From Muricea muricata (taxonomy: Eukaryota > Cnidaria > Anthozoa > Malacalcyonacea > Plexauridae): a stretch of DNA of 64,000 nucleotides. The notes under the pieces are model-generated. The model did not search any database, was not told the origin of the DNA, and saw only the letters and a list, made by a program, of their open reading frames with translations. The translations under genes were made by a program, and so were the position numbers. Location of the stretch: positions 6,011,058-6,075,057 of the forward strand of contig OY979724.1 of assembly GCA_963855995.1 (NCBI GenBank), read 5' to 3'. Positions 49,151 to 61,403 of the stretch are shown here, piece by piece. The stretch's first letter is position 1. Every line of letters begins with the position of its first letter.

Positions 49151-50380
49151 ACTTGTGTACAGTGAAGACGATAATACTATTATCGACTATCTACTTACAG
49201 CTCAAGATAGTACGTAAGACCGCTAAAAACAATGAAACTAATAAGATTAAAAATGTTGAAAATTTTCCAACATCTGTAACACATTAATCCAATTATGCCA
49301 CCATCCCTGACAACAAAGTGCACCGATCTAGATCATCTCAACGTATACATTTTGATCATCACAGACGATCCTCAACGTATACATAGTCTTAGACAACAAC
49401 GCGAAACTTAAAAAAACGTAGTGTGAATATGTAAATAACTTATATATTCTAAAGAAGGTTTGAAATGCTGAGTCGAAAGCTCAATAAAAGTATATTTCAG
49501 TCCAGAGAACTAATATGCCTGAATTACAAATGGCTGGCTGAGTTTGACGTACGGCCCAACCGTTGGCACTTACAGCTCAAAAACTAGCTTAACTTCATCA
49601 TATTAACTGCATGGACTGTTGTATTGGGTTGGCGTCGCAGTTTGTATTATAATTTAATAAACTAAACCGGAAAACCCAGTTAATTGTGGAAATAAATACT
49701 GGAATAGCTTCAGGTAAAGCCATGATCAAAGCGAATTATAAATGTTCATACTGCGTGTTTCGAACGAAAACTCTGAACTTCGTACGACTTGCTCACTCCA
49801 GTACCGCATAACACAGATTTTTTCTTTCACTTTTCTTAGCCAGTGGCTTTGAAATTATACCCGGAAGAGATTTAAAGCCTTTACTTGACTATAATGCTGT
49901 TTGCATCAGAATAGTGTCACAAATGACGCTTGGTTTCACGTATTGTAACATCGAAGCTCCAATCCTAATGCTCGATTTCGCCCCCCCCCCCCCCCCCCCC
50001 CTCTGTGCAAGGCTTGTTTATACACAGTCATGAATTTTTTATATAATATAAAACATAGATTCTATATACGACACCTCTCTTAACATTCCGGAATGAACAT
50101 CGAGCATTTTTTCATTAGTGCTTGACAACATTGAATTGCTGTATAAGTGCGATAATCATGATTGTCATATCAAAGTTGTTCATAAGACCATACTTACAGC
50201 GACCTTATGAATATATGGCTAGTCTAATAAATTGCTACTGAATTAACGTATGCATTTGTACTGCTTAAAAATTTTTTGCTTTATCTTATTTTCAAAAACC
50301 TCCCGCTAGAATTAAATGTTTATTATTATTTTTCGAGGTATTTTCAGAAGTTGTACTTTTAAATTTCTGCCTTTTCTTGA
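49151..50380. other. Spacer with C21 tract
   Basis: A run of 21 C lies at 49,981-50,001. I see no gene. Confidence 0.5.
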
Positions 50381-50799
50381 CAATGGACAATTTACACAAT
50401 AAACTAAATGTCGAATTAGGAAAGAACGAAATATTTTACAACAGTTAGAAAGAGCATCTTAAAATTAGTTGAATTGCAAAGTTTAGTGGCGAAATGTTGT
50501 AAAATGCGGAAAATGTAGCCCTGCAAAATTTGCAAATTTTGTACGTATTTGTATTACGCGCGGAAAAAGTTACCATTTTTGAGCTGAAATTACGGCGAAA
50601 ATGGTAACTTTTTTCGCGCGTAATACAAATATATACAAAATTTGCAACTTTCACAAGGCTATATTTTTCGTATTTTACAACCTTTTGGCACCATACTTTG
50701 CAGTTTTGCTAATATTAGGATCCTCTTTCTAGCTGTAGTAAAAGATTTTGTTCTTTTTGCCTAGATCGAATGTTAATCTACTATGCAAATTGTCCATTG
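50381..50799. mobile_element. Near-complete palindrome, ~419 bp foldback element
   Basis: 50,381-50,580 and 50,597-50,799 are inverted copies of about 200 bp with a 16 nt loop (50,581-50,596). Ends are CAATGGACAATTT. Strongest arm core: ATTTGTATTACGCGCGGAAA paired with its complement. Scattered compensating and non-compensating changes suggest moderate age. No target duplication found. Confidence 0.88.
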
Positions 50800-51204
50800 C
50801 AATTAGAATACAACAGAGTTTCTGTGCGCTAAGCTCTTACAAGTTACCATCAATACCAGAAAAATAAACAAAATATCCAGTAGAGCTATAAAGGAGGCGT
50901 ACATTAAATCCAAAAATTGCATTTAGAAACTGATAAAGGCAAAGTGGGATAATAAAAAGAATGAAAACCCCCCAAAGAGAACAGCAAAAATACACCAACA
51001 AAGAAAATCTAAACATAAACTGCAATAGCGCAAGAACTTGAACCGGAGAAAGAGCGCAGAAGAAAGAGAAAACCATGAACACCAGCAGCAGGACGAGGGA
51101 GCATCAAGAGATAGTATTTGTTCTCTAATTGATTTAGTGTTGATCCATTCAATATGTGCAGTGTTGGTACGAGTCAAAATCCACATCGGTCAAGCTGAAA
51201 AAAG
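50800..51204. other. No supported gene
   Basis: The two overlapping hydrophobic minus-strand frames (50,837-51,186) and the plus frame over them shadow one another. None has support. Confidence 0.35.
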
Positions 51205-51270
51205 GCCTGGCCACAAAGGGAATCGAATTTACAGTATGCCAGCACATCTATTGCCGACTGAGCCAAGAGG
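51205..51270 (-). repeat. tRNA-derived SINE-like unit, minus strand
   Basis: On the minus strand TGGCTCAGTCGG (51,265-51,254) is an A box, and AATTCGATTCC (51,229-51,219) is a B box. The separation of about 25 bp fits a tRNA gene. T-stem pairing is poor. Confidence 0.5.
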
Positions 51271-51374
51271 TCATCCCTGTCCCAGTTTGAGATATTTCGA
51301 AACTAAGTCTAATTTCTTCCTTTTAGTTGCGTAAACGTAAGTCTAATTATGATACTCGACCCGACCCCGACCCG

Positions 51375-51445
51375 ACTGCGTGGCTCAGTTGGCGGACCAT
51401 ACGTTGGTCTAGCATTTCAAAGGCTGCAGGTTCGATGTACGGTAG
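51375..51445 (+). repeat. tRNA-derived SINE-like unit, plus strand
   Basis: TGGCTCAGTTGG (51,381-51,392) is an A box, and GGTTCGATGTAC (51,429-51,440) is a B box with a damaged 3' half. It lies about 120 bp from the minus-strand unit, in a diverging orientation. Confidence 0.5.
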
Positions 51446-52228
51446 GGCGGTCAGGCCCAGTGTGGATATACTCATAGTAACATCACAAATATCATTTTCA
51501 TCTGAGTACATAAAACCCAGCCAAAATAAAATTAGCAACCACAACGTTCAGTCGTATGCCTTTTCCTTTCATCCAGTTACCTTGAATTACCTTTTCTTGT
51601 ATCATATTTTATATTAATGAAAACAGCGTGGATAAGCTATAAACGACAACCCTAAAACAGCACGCAATGTACAAAGTCAAAGAGGCAACTTAATTTCACA
51701 TTACAATAAAAAGCTCTTCACATATTCACATAAGCGCTTTGATGATCCTTAATGTCTAGATTATTGGCTCGTAATTGATCTTAATGTGGGAAGTTGTATT
51801 CCGGTTGTTCACTGTGTGAATATATTGTACCACATATCTTACATTACAATGTCAAGGTGAACGAATTGTAATATAGACCAAATCGAAGGGTTCAAAGACG
51901 TCACAGCAAAATGTCTTGCAATTACGCAACATTAATATAACAAACATTGTTTCAATTTTTCACTTGTCTATATTACACTATAATCAACGTAATTCAAGCA
52001 TACCGTCTTTCCTCTGAGCTGCACTATCATGTTGCTATAATACAAAATATTGAGGCACGTCTAACATAATATATCTATTGGTATGACACTGGAAGTGAAA
52101 ATTTTCTTCCTTTTCTTCCTTATGTAAATAGTATCTACTTTATTTGCAAGTAGACTGTGAATCATATTTATTTATCACATTATCTTAATAACATTTTAAT
52201 ATTTTGATCAAATTAATTTAAGATAACT
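51446..52228. other. No supported gene
   Basis: Nothing recognised. Confidence 0.35.

Positions 52229-52303
<75 letters not shown>
52229..52303. repeat. TA microsatellite
   Basis: About 75 bp pure TA, immediately left of the inverted repeat at 52,330. Confidence 0.95.
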
Positions 52304-52308
<5 letters not shown>

Positions 52309-52329
52309 AGGCGATCAGTAGAAGACATT

Positions 52330-52568
52330 TTCACATGCTTTAATACGTTTGAAGCTGATCTGACTTTATCAAAAAACATACTAAAATTGAAACATAAAAG
52401 CAACTCAGACTAAACCTTTGCCATATTTGCTCTGAAGAAGGCAAGCAGCTAGCAGCCGAAAATTCAGCATTTTAGTCATTTCAGTTGAACGTTTTTTAAT
52501 GGTTTTATGTTTCAATTTTAGTATGTTTTTTAATAAAGTCAGATCAGCTTCAAACGTATTAAAGCATG

Positions 52569-52572
<4 letters not shown>
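52330..52572. mobile_element. Foldback element with 70 bp arms, 1 mismatch
   Basis: 52,330-52,399 and 52,503-52,572 are reverse complements differing at one base (core GAAGCTGATCTGACTTTAT). The loop of 103 bp contains CTGAAGAAGGC..GCCGAAA. TA microsatellites abut both sides. A nearly identical pair of arms implies recent origin or gene conversion. Confidence 0.9.

Positions 52573-52573
<1 letters not shown>

Positions 52574-52616
<43 letters not shown>
52574..52616. repeat. TA microsatellite
   Basis: About 43 bp of TA on the right side of the foldback. Confidence 0.9.
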
Positions 52617-52620
<4 letters not shown>

Positions 52621-53115
52621 CGTACCTTTTTTATGTAAAGATTCATATAATTTATAAATTTTAATAATAATAATATAGATTTTTATATAAAAATTCATAT
52701 TAGCTTCAAGTACGAAGCAGACATAACATCACTCGAACCAGATTTATATTAAGAGGTGTATTAGATTTCCGCATTTTTTAGCAATACTAAGGGGATTGCA
52801 AGTGGTAGTAAAGAGGTATATATATATATAGTCCAATTTTTATCCTGCATGTAAGAACGCAGCTTTTTCTTTAAGCACTTGTTGCATCCCTGAGTTTTCA
52901 TGTTTCCATGAAACAAAAATTCGAAGTATTCGACTTTGCCAATGGGTTGGTATGTATAATGACTTATCGCATCATCAAGTGCTGCGATGTTTCAAACCTA
53001 TTATCAAAACCTATATTTCCAGTTTCAAACCTATATTTTCAAACCTACTATACACGCATCGAATGTGCAATGATTCTTTCAGACTTATGTAGCAAACATT
53101 AAAATTGCTGGTAAA

Positions 53116-53207
53116 CATTTTCCCCGAGCCGCAGCGTGGAGCGCTGCCATCGAAGCCCGGGGCGAGGGTTACTAATTCTGAGATGCCAAAGTCATCCGCC
53201 ATTATGT
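53116..53207 (-). CDS. Possible first coding exon, very weak
   Basis: From ATG at about 53,204 (context ACATAATGGCGG) the minus strand reads MADDFGISELVTLAPGFDGS then APRCGSGKMF in a locally GC-rich island. There is no clear donor and no recognisable family. Listed because base composition and start context differ from surrounding DNA. Confidence 0.2.
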
Positions 53208-53316
53208 GTTGGTTTGGACGTTCGACCTTTTTGGTCACGTAATTGAACTCCGAGGGTTTTTTAAAATAAATGTCATGAAATCTGTAGGGAAACAAATCGA
53301 AATCATTAAAAAACAA

Positions 53317-56306
53317 TAAAAATAAATCAAAAATACGGAAAAGACGTCGAAAAACGCGCCAACAGAAGGAACAAGAACGGAAACGTACGGCAGGTAGCCA
53401 TATTCAGACTATTCAGTAGCCCTGATGATTCCACATTTTATTTTCGAAGTTTATGTTTCTTTGTTTTGTAAAAGCAAGACTGTAGTTTTATTATAAGTGT
53501 GCAAATAATTTACAGGTGAAATATACGAACGTAGCTATTTTAATGAAAAATGCATGGCTTAAAATGGTTTTTGTTACAAAACAAGGATTTAATAGTTTAT
53601 AAATATTCATCAAAACGTCTTAATAATGTATTGTAATAAATTGTATTTCATACCGTACCCAAAGTTCACACTAAGCATGATGACATACGGGCCACAGACA
53701 TTTAAAAAATTAAGTATTTTTTTCATTAAAACTGGTAATTCTTTCATTATTTTCACAGTTATTTAAAAAATATAGAACGCATTATTAAAAATTGCCGTGT
53801 CGGCGTATTGCTATGACAACAATTCTGAGATTACTTCATGCCCAAAAAAATATAGTTACATCTTTGAGGGTTTTGCATGCATGCATGCATGTATTTCTAT
53901 TAGATCAATTATACTGTATATTTGTGAAAATTCGTTTTAAGAAAACACCATTATAGAATAGTTGTTGATTGTGGTCGAATAGCTGAAGACACACAAACTA
54001 ACGTTTGTTATAGACAGCACAGTGCAAAAATACTGTTTTTAAATGTCTTCTGCGTTGATTCTTTTAATATTAGGCTCATGCATCATGCTTGAACGTAAAT
54101 GATAGTAACAACGTAAAATTCAAATTGAATACACTCCAAATTTATAGTTGATCGTAATAATCATTGTTTCAAACGGTGCTTCTGCACTTTTTTTAGTAAA
54201 ATTATATACTTCGATAAAAACAACGCCGATTCGTAAATTCGGTAGACTATGAATTAAGGACTCGTGACATGGAAAGAAAGCCGACTACTTTTAATTGTAT
54301 AAATTATTCACCGAACATGCGTTCACAAAGTTAAGATGCCAATCCAAGTGATGTCTCCACTATAATTATCATACCGAGGTGAAAGCTTATATGGCGAGTA
54401 AAGAAAGGAAATCGTCCTCAGCGATCACGCCATATGAAGTAAGCTCAGAACATTCAGGCGACCATATGTTCACCAAATAACATGATATACACCCTTCCTA
54501 ATCATAACAAAGGGCAATTCATTTAAACCGATATACAACAATTTGATACTTATTTTCTCTGACTCTTACTCACGGCTTGTTTATCTTAAGTATTTTTATC
54601 TTAAGTATGATGTGTTGATATTAATATGATTTTATTATATGATCCTTATTAGTTTACTGTTATGGTTACGACTTAATTGGTGGGAAAATTTTTTTATGCA
54701 AGTCTAAAATTCCTGAGCAAATACATTGAAATCTGTGTAATTAAAAGTTTAGCATTACCACACTAAACTAGAAGTCGAATAAGGTTTTTTACCTTTACAG
54801 TGCGTACTTTGGCTAAAGATACGTGCATGACCGAAATGTTTACTTTTCTACGCTACTCAAAAAATGTACATCTTATAGCTATAAGTCGCGTAGCATTTGG
54901 GCTTACCTTTATCTAATTGCAATTTTCGTTAATTCAGTAATCCTTGAGAATGGTGTCCAGTGATGATAGGTCTTTATGTTTCCGCTAAATCTAACTGTAG
55001 TGAATCACAGAGCACACATATAATTAACAGACACAAAGGAGCACACGTACTTATATAAGTCTATGGATGTTAATGACGTTTAAATACTCATTAATAAATA
55101 ATTCCCATCACCCATCAGGGCCTGTTGCACGTCATACATACCCAAACGCTGGTCACCCCCATTGGCCAATTTTTGCTCCAACGTGACTAAATTCCATTTG
55201 ACTAAAATCTAAACAGAAGAGGAATATTAGCTTTAACAAAAGTGTTTTGGTGTACCACTATACCAAATCTTTGCTTGCGCGGGAAATGGGATTCTTGTTG
55301 AGTCTCACAGGCTCAAAAAATGTTCAAAAAGGACCTCAGACCTCCACAAAAGTTCACCATCCCAAAAATCGGGTTCCAGTGGCTTTGTCCTATACCCTCA
55401 TTTAATGATCCATAACCTTATTCATTTAAAATAGACATAACCTTGTCATTGATACCTTTATACTTTACGCTACTCATCATCTTTCTGGAATAAGCACATG
55501 AAAAATTGCAATTCGAAAGTTGTTTATATAAAGGCGTGTCTACCGGCTTAGTCAATATATACCGGGTAGTGTCATTAAAATGACAGATGTGCACGTATTA
55601 TCGCGTTTACACCCCACACTTTATCCGGTGGGTGCTGGGTTCTAGGTTATGTTGACAAATCTATTCAACTGCGTTGTCAAATGGTCGAAATTTTTTCAAA
55701 GGTCATTTTGGTATAATTCTCTGAACTAAGAAAATGTATTGATTATATTAAACGTACTGAATCGTTCTTGCTTCGCAATTTTGTTCATTTTTATGCATTG
55801 ATATTACATTGCGATATCGAACAAATAGCACAAGGTCAAAGAATGCTGACGGCATCACAAAGAGCTATATATTGATTCTCCAGCATATCAGCCACGCGAG
55901 GAAGTCATTTTCACTCTTGCTTTTGTCTTAGAGGGGTTTAATTATTTTATGCCAATATTCAAGACACGCTAATTTTTGTTTTCCAACTTCCAAAACGAAA
56001 ATGCCATTGGTCGAGTGCATGCAATGGCACTAAACAATCCTGTCATTGTAACATCAAATTTCTCTTCTTTGTCATTTCATCATCTGACTACAATACGTAA
56101 TTTCTTTTTATACATGCACGTATGTGTGTAATTGATTTTGGTCACGTTAATTGATTTTGATCACGAGCAAATTTCAAGTGTTAATGGGGAAAGTTTTATT
56201 TACCACCCACGGGCGTTTTCTTTCAACAAAATTATCTTACAAGCGAGTTTTTGTTTTCCTGAATGCCAAACTGCAAGACATTCTTTTGTATATTTTTATA
56301 ATACAA

Positions 56307-56307
<1 letters not shown>
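53317..56307. other. No supported gene
   Basis: A short GCAT run lies near 53,875-53,891. Otherwise nothing recognised in about 3 kb. Confidence 0.35.
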
Positions 56308-56757
<450 letters not shown>

Positions 56758-56918
56758 GCAAAGCCCACTTCCCTTGAGGTCGTTTGAGCACTCTGGCCCT
56801 ATGACGCTCTACGCATGTCCGCATGTGTTGGTTGTGTTGCCTTGTACCGCTTGCGTTTGGTGAGAGCAAGTTCACGTGTATAAGTGTAAGGCAGCTACAT
56901 ATGTAGATGTGTACCAAG

Positions 56919-56962
56919 CTGCACTGATGAGGCGTGGAACGCCGAAACATGCATGTCTGCAG
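56919..56962 (+). ncRNA. Type I hammerhead ribozyme-like motif
   Basis: All conserved core residues are present in order. Stem I 5' strand CTGCA (56,919-56,923); CTGATGA (56,924-56,930); stem II GGCG / TGGAA loop / CGCC (56,931-56,943); GAAA (56,944-56,947); stem III CA..TG with the A15.1-U16.1 pair and a 4 nt loop TGCA; GTC with predicted cleavage after C56957; stem I 3' strand TGCAG (56,958-56,962). The very short stem III is the form reported for hammerheads in Penelope-like elements and other eukaryotic retroelements. It sits in a ~210 bp non-repetitive segment with microsatellite on both sides. Activity is inferred, not shown. Confidence 0.75.
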
Positions 56963-56999
56963 ATTATATATATATATATATATATCGTTGTCCAACGCT

Positions 57000-57149
57000 G
57001 TTGCCCTATAAAAATTACTTCATCAACATTTTCTTCCTTACCTACACAGCCGAGCAACATTAATATGCTGGAGGGTTTTTTACAAGGGAAAGTTAGCAAA
57101 GGGAACCATGTAAACGTGTCTATACAAAATTTGACAAGAGAAAGTAAAC
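57000..57149. other. Spacer between microsatellites and tandem duplication
   Basis: A plus-strand open stretch (through LEGFLQGKVSKGNHVNVSIQ) has no recognisable relatives. Unassigned. Confidence 0.35.
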
Positions 57150-58005
57150 TTAAACTTCTGGTCTAACAGTATTATTTGAATTCAGGGCATAACAATAAAT
57201 TCCTACAAGGTGCATGCACTTACATAAATCCGCACGTATTGAAACGCTCCAACTATAAACATGGAATCTTGTGGACCACTATGTTAGATAACATTTATGG
57301 CTGACGTTATTTAAGCAATTTTTTACAGACTTAAATATAATCAGCCTCCTCCGCAGCTTGACCGCGTGTGAAAACGAAATTAACCTTGACAACGATTACC
57401 TCCTTAAAGCTGATTACGGGCCAGGCTAATATTCTTAAGAAAGAAAAAATATTTATCAAGCATATAATACTGTGAAGGGGCTGTTTAATGGATCACGTTT
57501 TAAGCCCTTTTTAATTTGACGTTTTTCAGTTGCTGTTCGTTTTAGAAGCTAATTCAAATTCCTGGAGGTATATAACAACTGTGCATGCGTGTTTAACAGA
57601 GCTTTGTCTACAGGACTTTTTAGAACACCATGTACACATGAACGCTTTAAGATTTTAATCACTTGAACCTTTTACTACGAATCATGTGTGAAATGAGGAC
57701 TGTGAACACGAATAATACGAATATTGCCTCCTATCCCACAAATATTTAAAGTGGGGGGCATAGGCGAAATCGGCTTACGTTTGGCTATACCCAATTCACA
57801 CTTTAAGATCACTCACATGCCTAGTTACTATTATATTAACGGAGAACAAATTAAAGTAACTACGCATTTAGAAGTATGGAAACGAGTGAATAACTAGTAG
57901 TTATCATTCGTATACCTGGTTCCTTTTGTCCTTATGTACTCTACTGCAAACCAGAACAATGGTGTCCATGTAACCATTGTTGTAAACGAACGTTAGCCGA
58001 TTGTG

Positions 58006-58921
58006 AACAGCTGAGCAGCTGGGAAATTTGCCACCGCTGTGCAAAAATATTGTTGGCGGCTGAACACAAAATGTAATTAGCATATTATTTGCGAAATACA
58101 GATTGGTTTCAGAGGTGCTCGGAATTTAGTTTCTTTGACGAGCCAGTTATGATTTTGTTCACAATTTTTCATTGATTTCAGTAAAGGACTGATATAGCTG
58201 TCAGTTAAACATATTTTGAAGTAATGACATCGTCTGTTGAAGCAAATTTCCAAACTTTGACATGTGAGTGGGTTGCCAAGAATTAAGCACGATGTTGAAT
58301 TTACGTTTGACTTAATACTGAAAAATTTAGCTTTTGCTCCAAAAAGATATTTGTTTCCTGTTACTTCCAATATGTTTATGCTCCTTTCGAAACCAAGTTT
58401 TTTGTTTTATAAATTCCGCTCATGGCCAATAGATTGTTGCGAAACTCACTACCGGAAAAGTACTTTAAATTACGGTTGTGGTTGAAACGGTCGTGAAAGT
58501 GATAAAACATCCACAATCACGCGGGCCGTCAGTGCAATGATGTCTTTGATACTGCATAAATGTTTTCGTACAAATGGTAAAGATATTTTTCAATTGACTA
58601 ATGCGTCTAGTCGATCGATCTCAGTGACATTTTTGTATTGTTGTTTGAGTACGAGCGTTGACTAGTTTGAGTCGAATTTTAAAAAAATCAGCCTTTTGCT
58701 CCAACATGATTTTAGCTCGAACTTGGCCTTCATGTTTATATCTACTCACCTGATTTATTTGCGTGCTCTTAAAAATTACGCTAAAAGGTCGTTTAGTCCA
58801 CTGAAAATCCTTGTGATCCATGTTTGTCATATGATTTTTAAATATCACGCGTAAATCACGCAATTTCCACGCGTTCATGCAGGCTTATCAGGCGCATGCT
58901 CAGATAAATTTCCCAGCTGCT
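58006..58921. mobile_element. Candidate DNA transposon with 9 bp flanking repeats (copy 1)
   Basis: CCGATTGTG stands at 57,997-58,005 and 58,922-58,930. Just inside, AGCAGCTGGGAAATTT and its complement AAATTTCCCAGCTGCT form terminal inverted repeats, with an 8 bp asymmetry at the left end. Size 916 bp. Duplications of 8-9 bp fit hAT or MULE. The internal frames (minus, 58,077-58,370 and 58,621-58,878) have no transposase likeness, so it is non-autonomous at best. Confidence 0.55.
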
Positions 58922-59232
58922 CCGATTGTGTCTATTATCCGGTCACCCTCATAATTTAGTATAAGAGAAAGTAAGCGAAACAAAACGCAATGCAATAACG
59001 GGACTATATAAGAGGAAGATAGGTGGATTAACGACTTTTTGTTACAGCCAGTACAGGTATTTAGAAGTCTTAAAAGAATAATCTAAGCGCGAATTACAAA
59101 TCGTGCTTGTTCAATTGTTTTTGTGTAATTATGCCATACCTGAAGTAAATATAACAACTAAATGTAACAACTTTACCCTGTAATGCGTGTGAGCAATCCT
59201 ACTCGTTTTAATCCCCGAGATATTCCTTTGCT

Positions 59233-59308
59233 CGTAACGTAACGTAACGTAACGTAACGTAACGTAACGTAACGTAACGTAACGTAACGTAACGTAACGT
59301 AACGTAAC
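59233..59308. repeat. TAACG pentanucleotide microsatellite (copy 1)
   Basis: About 15 units of GTAAC, last unit changed to AACAT. Confidence 0.95.
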
Positions 59309-59517
59309 ATAAAATTAGAATAAAATTTAAAGAAGGCAACACCAATTACAATACTGTATTCTTCCTAAATAATGCCTTAAATGTCAAAATAGAACTCATG
59401 CAGCCTGTTGCATGTTTAATGCAGTTCAGTTCAATTGTTACCTTTCGAAAACTGAACGGATCGACAGTGTTTCATATATCACGCACGAAGCAGTTGTGAT
59501 AATATGTCAGCCTGAGC

Positions 59518-60357
59518 CTACCCGCCAAACCAAATCTGGGACGTAGAATTCTCACTGCGTCTACAGCGATGCAATTTTTCAAAACACGTAGAAATAGAAA
59601 AACTGCAAAAATACACCCCATCATTGGAACAAGGCGATTCGCCAAAATCACATGTAGAAGCAATTAAATGAGCATGCAATATTCCGTAACTCTGCTGATG
59701 TAGCCAAATTTGACAATCATTTAAAGCATACGCGGCAATTCTACCGTGCCATTTGCCAGCAGTAAGATGGGATGTCTCTCCGTCAAGGTCAAGAACATCG
59801 ACAACACCCCTTCCACTTATTTTAATGTTTGCAAGCAGAATTTGTAGGTAGCCGGTTTCATTTATGTCGTCATGGTATTTTTCATAGTCGCAGGTGAGCC
59901 GAAGAAAGGCTGAATTGTTTTGGATAGATCTCATTCTTGGCCTGCGAAGACGATATCCTCTCCAATTTACAGCATTTTCACTAATTGGGAAATTTCTATA
60001 CAATGCAGTCTGGTGTCGATAGTCGGCAGAACCGTTTGCAATATTGTGAGACTGTACCAAAGTCCAAGCACCATCAGCATCGAAATGACAGTACACTTCA
60101 TAGACAGACATGTCAAAATCCACTACCTTATATATGCCAGAGTTCAAGGAACCATTGGCATAACCTTGGCACGATGTAATTGGTTGTTTGCAGTCGTTTC
60201 CGTAGTAACCATCTGGACATTCGCAAGTGAAACGTTTCCATGGCCTTTGGGTGGAAATGTTTGGCTTGCAAATTTTGTTCGCAGGACAGAGACTGGACTG
60301 TTGACAACAGTTGTATTTCACTGCACAACTAATGCCTGAGCATTGATCATTCAATTT
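59518..60357 (-). CDS. EGF and fibrinogen-like secreted protein, large exon (copy 1)
   Basis: The exon follows a TTCTTTTAG acceptor at 60,358 and reads KLNDQCSGISCAVKYNCCQQ, so the Met at the third codon after KL is internal. Residues about 10-56 form a Cys-rich EGF-like module ending FTCECPDGYYGNDC. From about 60, SCQGYANGSLNSGIYKVVDF, VYEVYCHFDADGAWTLVQS resembles the start of a fibrinogen C-terminal (FReD) domain with the usual VYC and WTL words. The rest (NWRGYRLRRPRMRSIQ; SPCSNDGVYFCSF) diverges and lacks the classic FReD end. Stop at 59,518. No signal-peptide exon exists inside the duplicated unit, so this copy has no 5' exon of its own. Likely a secreted lectin-like or adhesion protein. 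Confidence 0.75.
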   Translation of the reverse strand, partial: KLNDQCSGISCAVKYNCCQQSSLCPANKICKPNISTQRPWKRFTCECPDGYYGNDCKQPITSCQGYANGSLNSGIYKVVDFDMSVYEVYCHFDADGAWTLVQSHNIANGSADYRHQTALYRNFPISENAVNWRGYRLRRPRMRSIQNNSAFLRLTCDYEKYHDDINETGYLQILLANIKISGRGVVDVLDLDGETSHLTAGKWHGRIAAYALNDCQIWLHQQSYGILHAHLIASTCDFGESPCSNDGVYFCSFSISTCFEKLHRCRRSENSTSQIWFGG

Positions 60358-61403
60358 CTAAAAGAACAAAAAGCACAAGGGATACAATCAAGGCCTGCTC
60401 GGGAAATTGCGTCTGCGAGACGTGGATAGTTGAACATAATAATTCCAATGAATTCTCTCTTTACGAGAAAAAAGCTGCGTCAATTATGATTAAAAATCAT
60501 TTCTGCTCTACTTTTATAACATTTCCTACACCGAAGCGTTCGCAAACTTAAACTTCTGGTCTAACAGTATTATTTGAATTCAGGGCATAACAATAAATTC
60601 CTACAAGGTGCATGCACTTACATAAATCCGCACGTATTGAAACGCTCCAACTATAAACATGGAATCTTGTGGACCACTATGTTAGATAACATTTATGGCT
60701 GACGTTATTTAAGCAATTTTTTACAGACTTAAATATAATCAGCCTCCTCCGCAGCTTGACCGCGTGTGAAAACGAAATTAACCTTGACAACGATTACCTC
60801 CTTAAAGCTGATTACGGGCCAGGCTAATATTCTTAAGAAAGAAAAAATATTTATCAAGCATATAATACTGTGAAGGGGCTGTTTAATGGATCACGTTTTA
60901 AGCCCTTTTTAATTTGACGTTTTTCAGTTGCTGTTCGTTTTAGAAGCTAATTCAAATTCCTGGAGGTATATAACAACTGTGCATGCGTGTTTAACAGAGC
61001 TTTGTCTACAGGACTTTTTAGAACACCATGTACACATGAACGCTTTAAGATTTTAATCACTTGAACCTTTTACTACGAATCATGTGTGAAATGAGGACTG
61101 TGAACACGAATAATACGAATATTGCCTCCTATCCCACAAATATTTAAAGTGGGGGGCATAGGCGAAATCGGCTTACGTTTGGCTATACCCAATTCACACT
61201 TTAAGATCACTCACATGCCTAGTTACTATTATATTAACGGAGAACAAATTAAAGTAACTACGCATTTAGAAGTATGGAAACGAGTGAATAACTAGTAGTT
61301 ATCATTCGTATACCTGGTTCCTTTTGTCCTTATGTACTCTACTGCAAACCAGAACAATGGTGTCCATGTAACCATTGTTGTAAACGAACGTTAGCCGATT
61401 GTG

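Larger units (their letters stand above)
57150..60547. repeat. 3,398 bp tandem duplication, copy 1
   Basis: Identical at every point compared with 60,548-63,945: all encoded frames are identical and offset by exactly 3,398. The junctions share the 4 bp microhomology AAAC (57,146-57,149, 60,544-60,547, 63,942-63,945). Confidence 0.93.

Noticed and set aside
50837..51186. Hydrophobic minus-strand frames resembling membrane proteins
   Set aside because: Composition-driven (AT-rich), two overlapping frames of equal length and no splice or domain support.
52428..52465. Second hammerhead-like string CTGAAGA..GGC..GCC..GAAA
   Set aside because: An extra A precedes stem II and the bases around GTC cannot form stem III and stem I; the core fails.
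59233..59308. TAACG array as interstitial telomere repeat
   Set aside because: The pentamer does not match the TTAGGG hexamer typical of metazoan telomeres; ordinary microsatellite.
59920..60339. 139-codon plus-strand frame inside the fibrinogen-like exon (and its copy at 63,318)
   Set aside because: Antisense shadow of the minus-strand exon, which has domain support.
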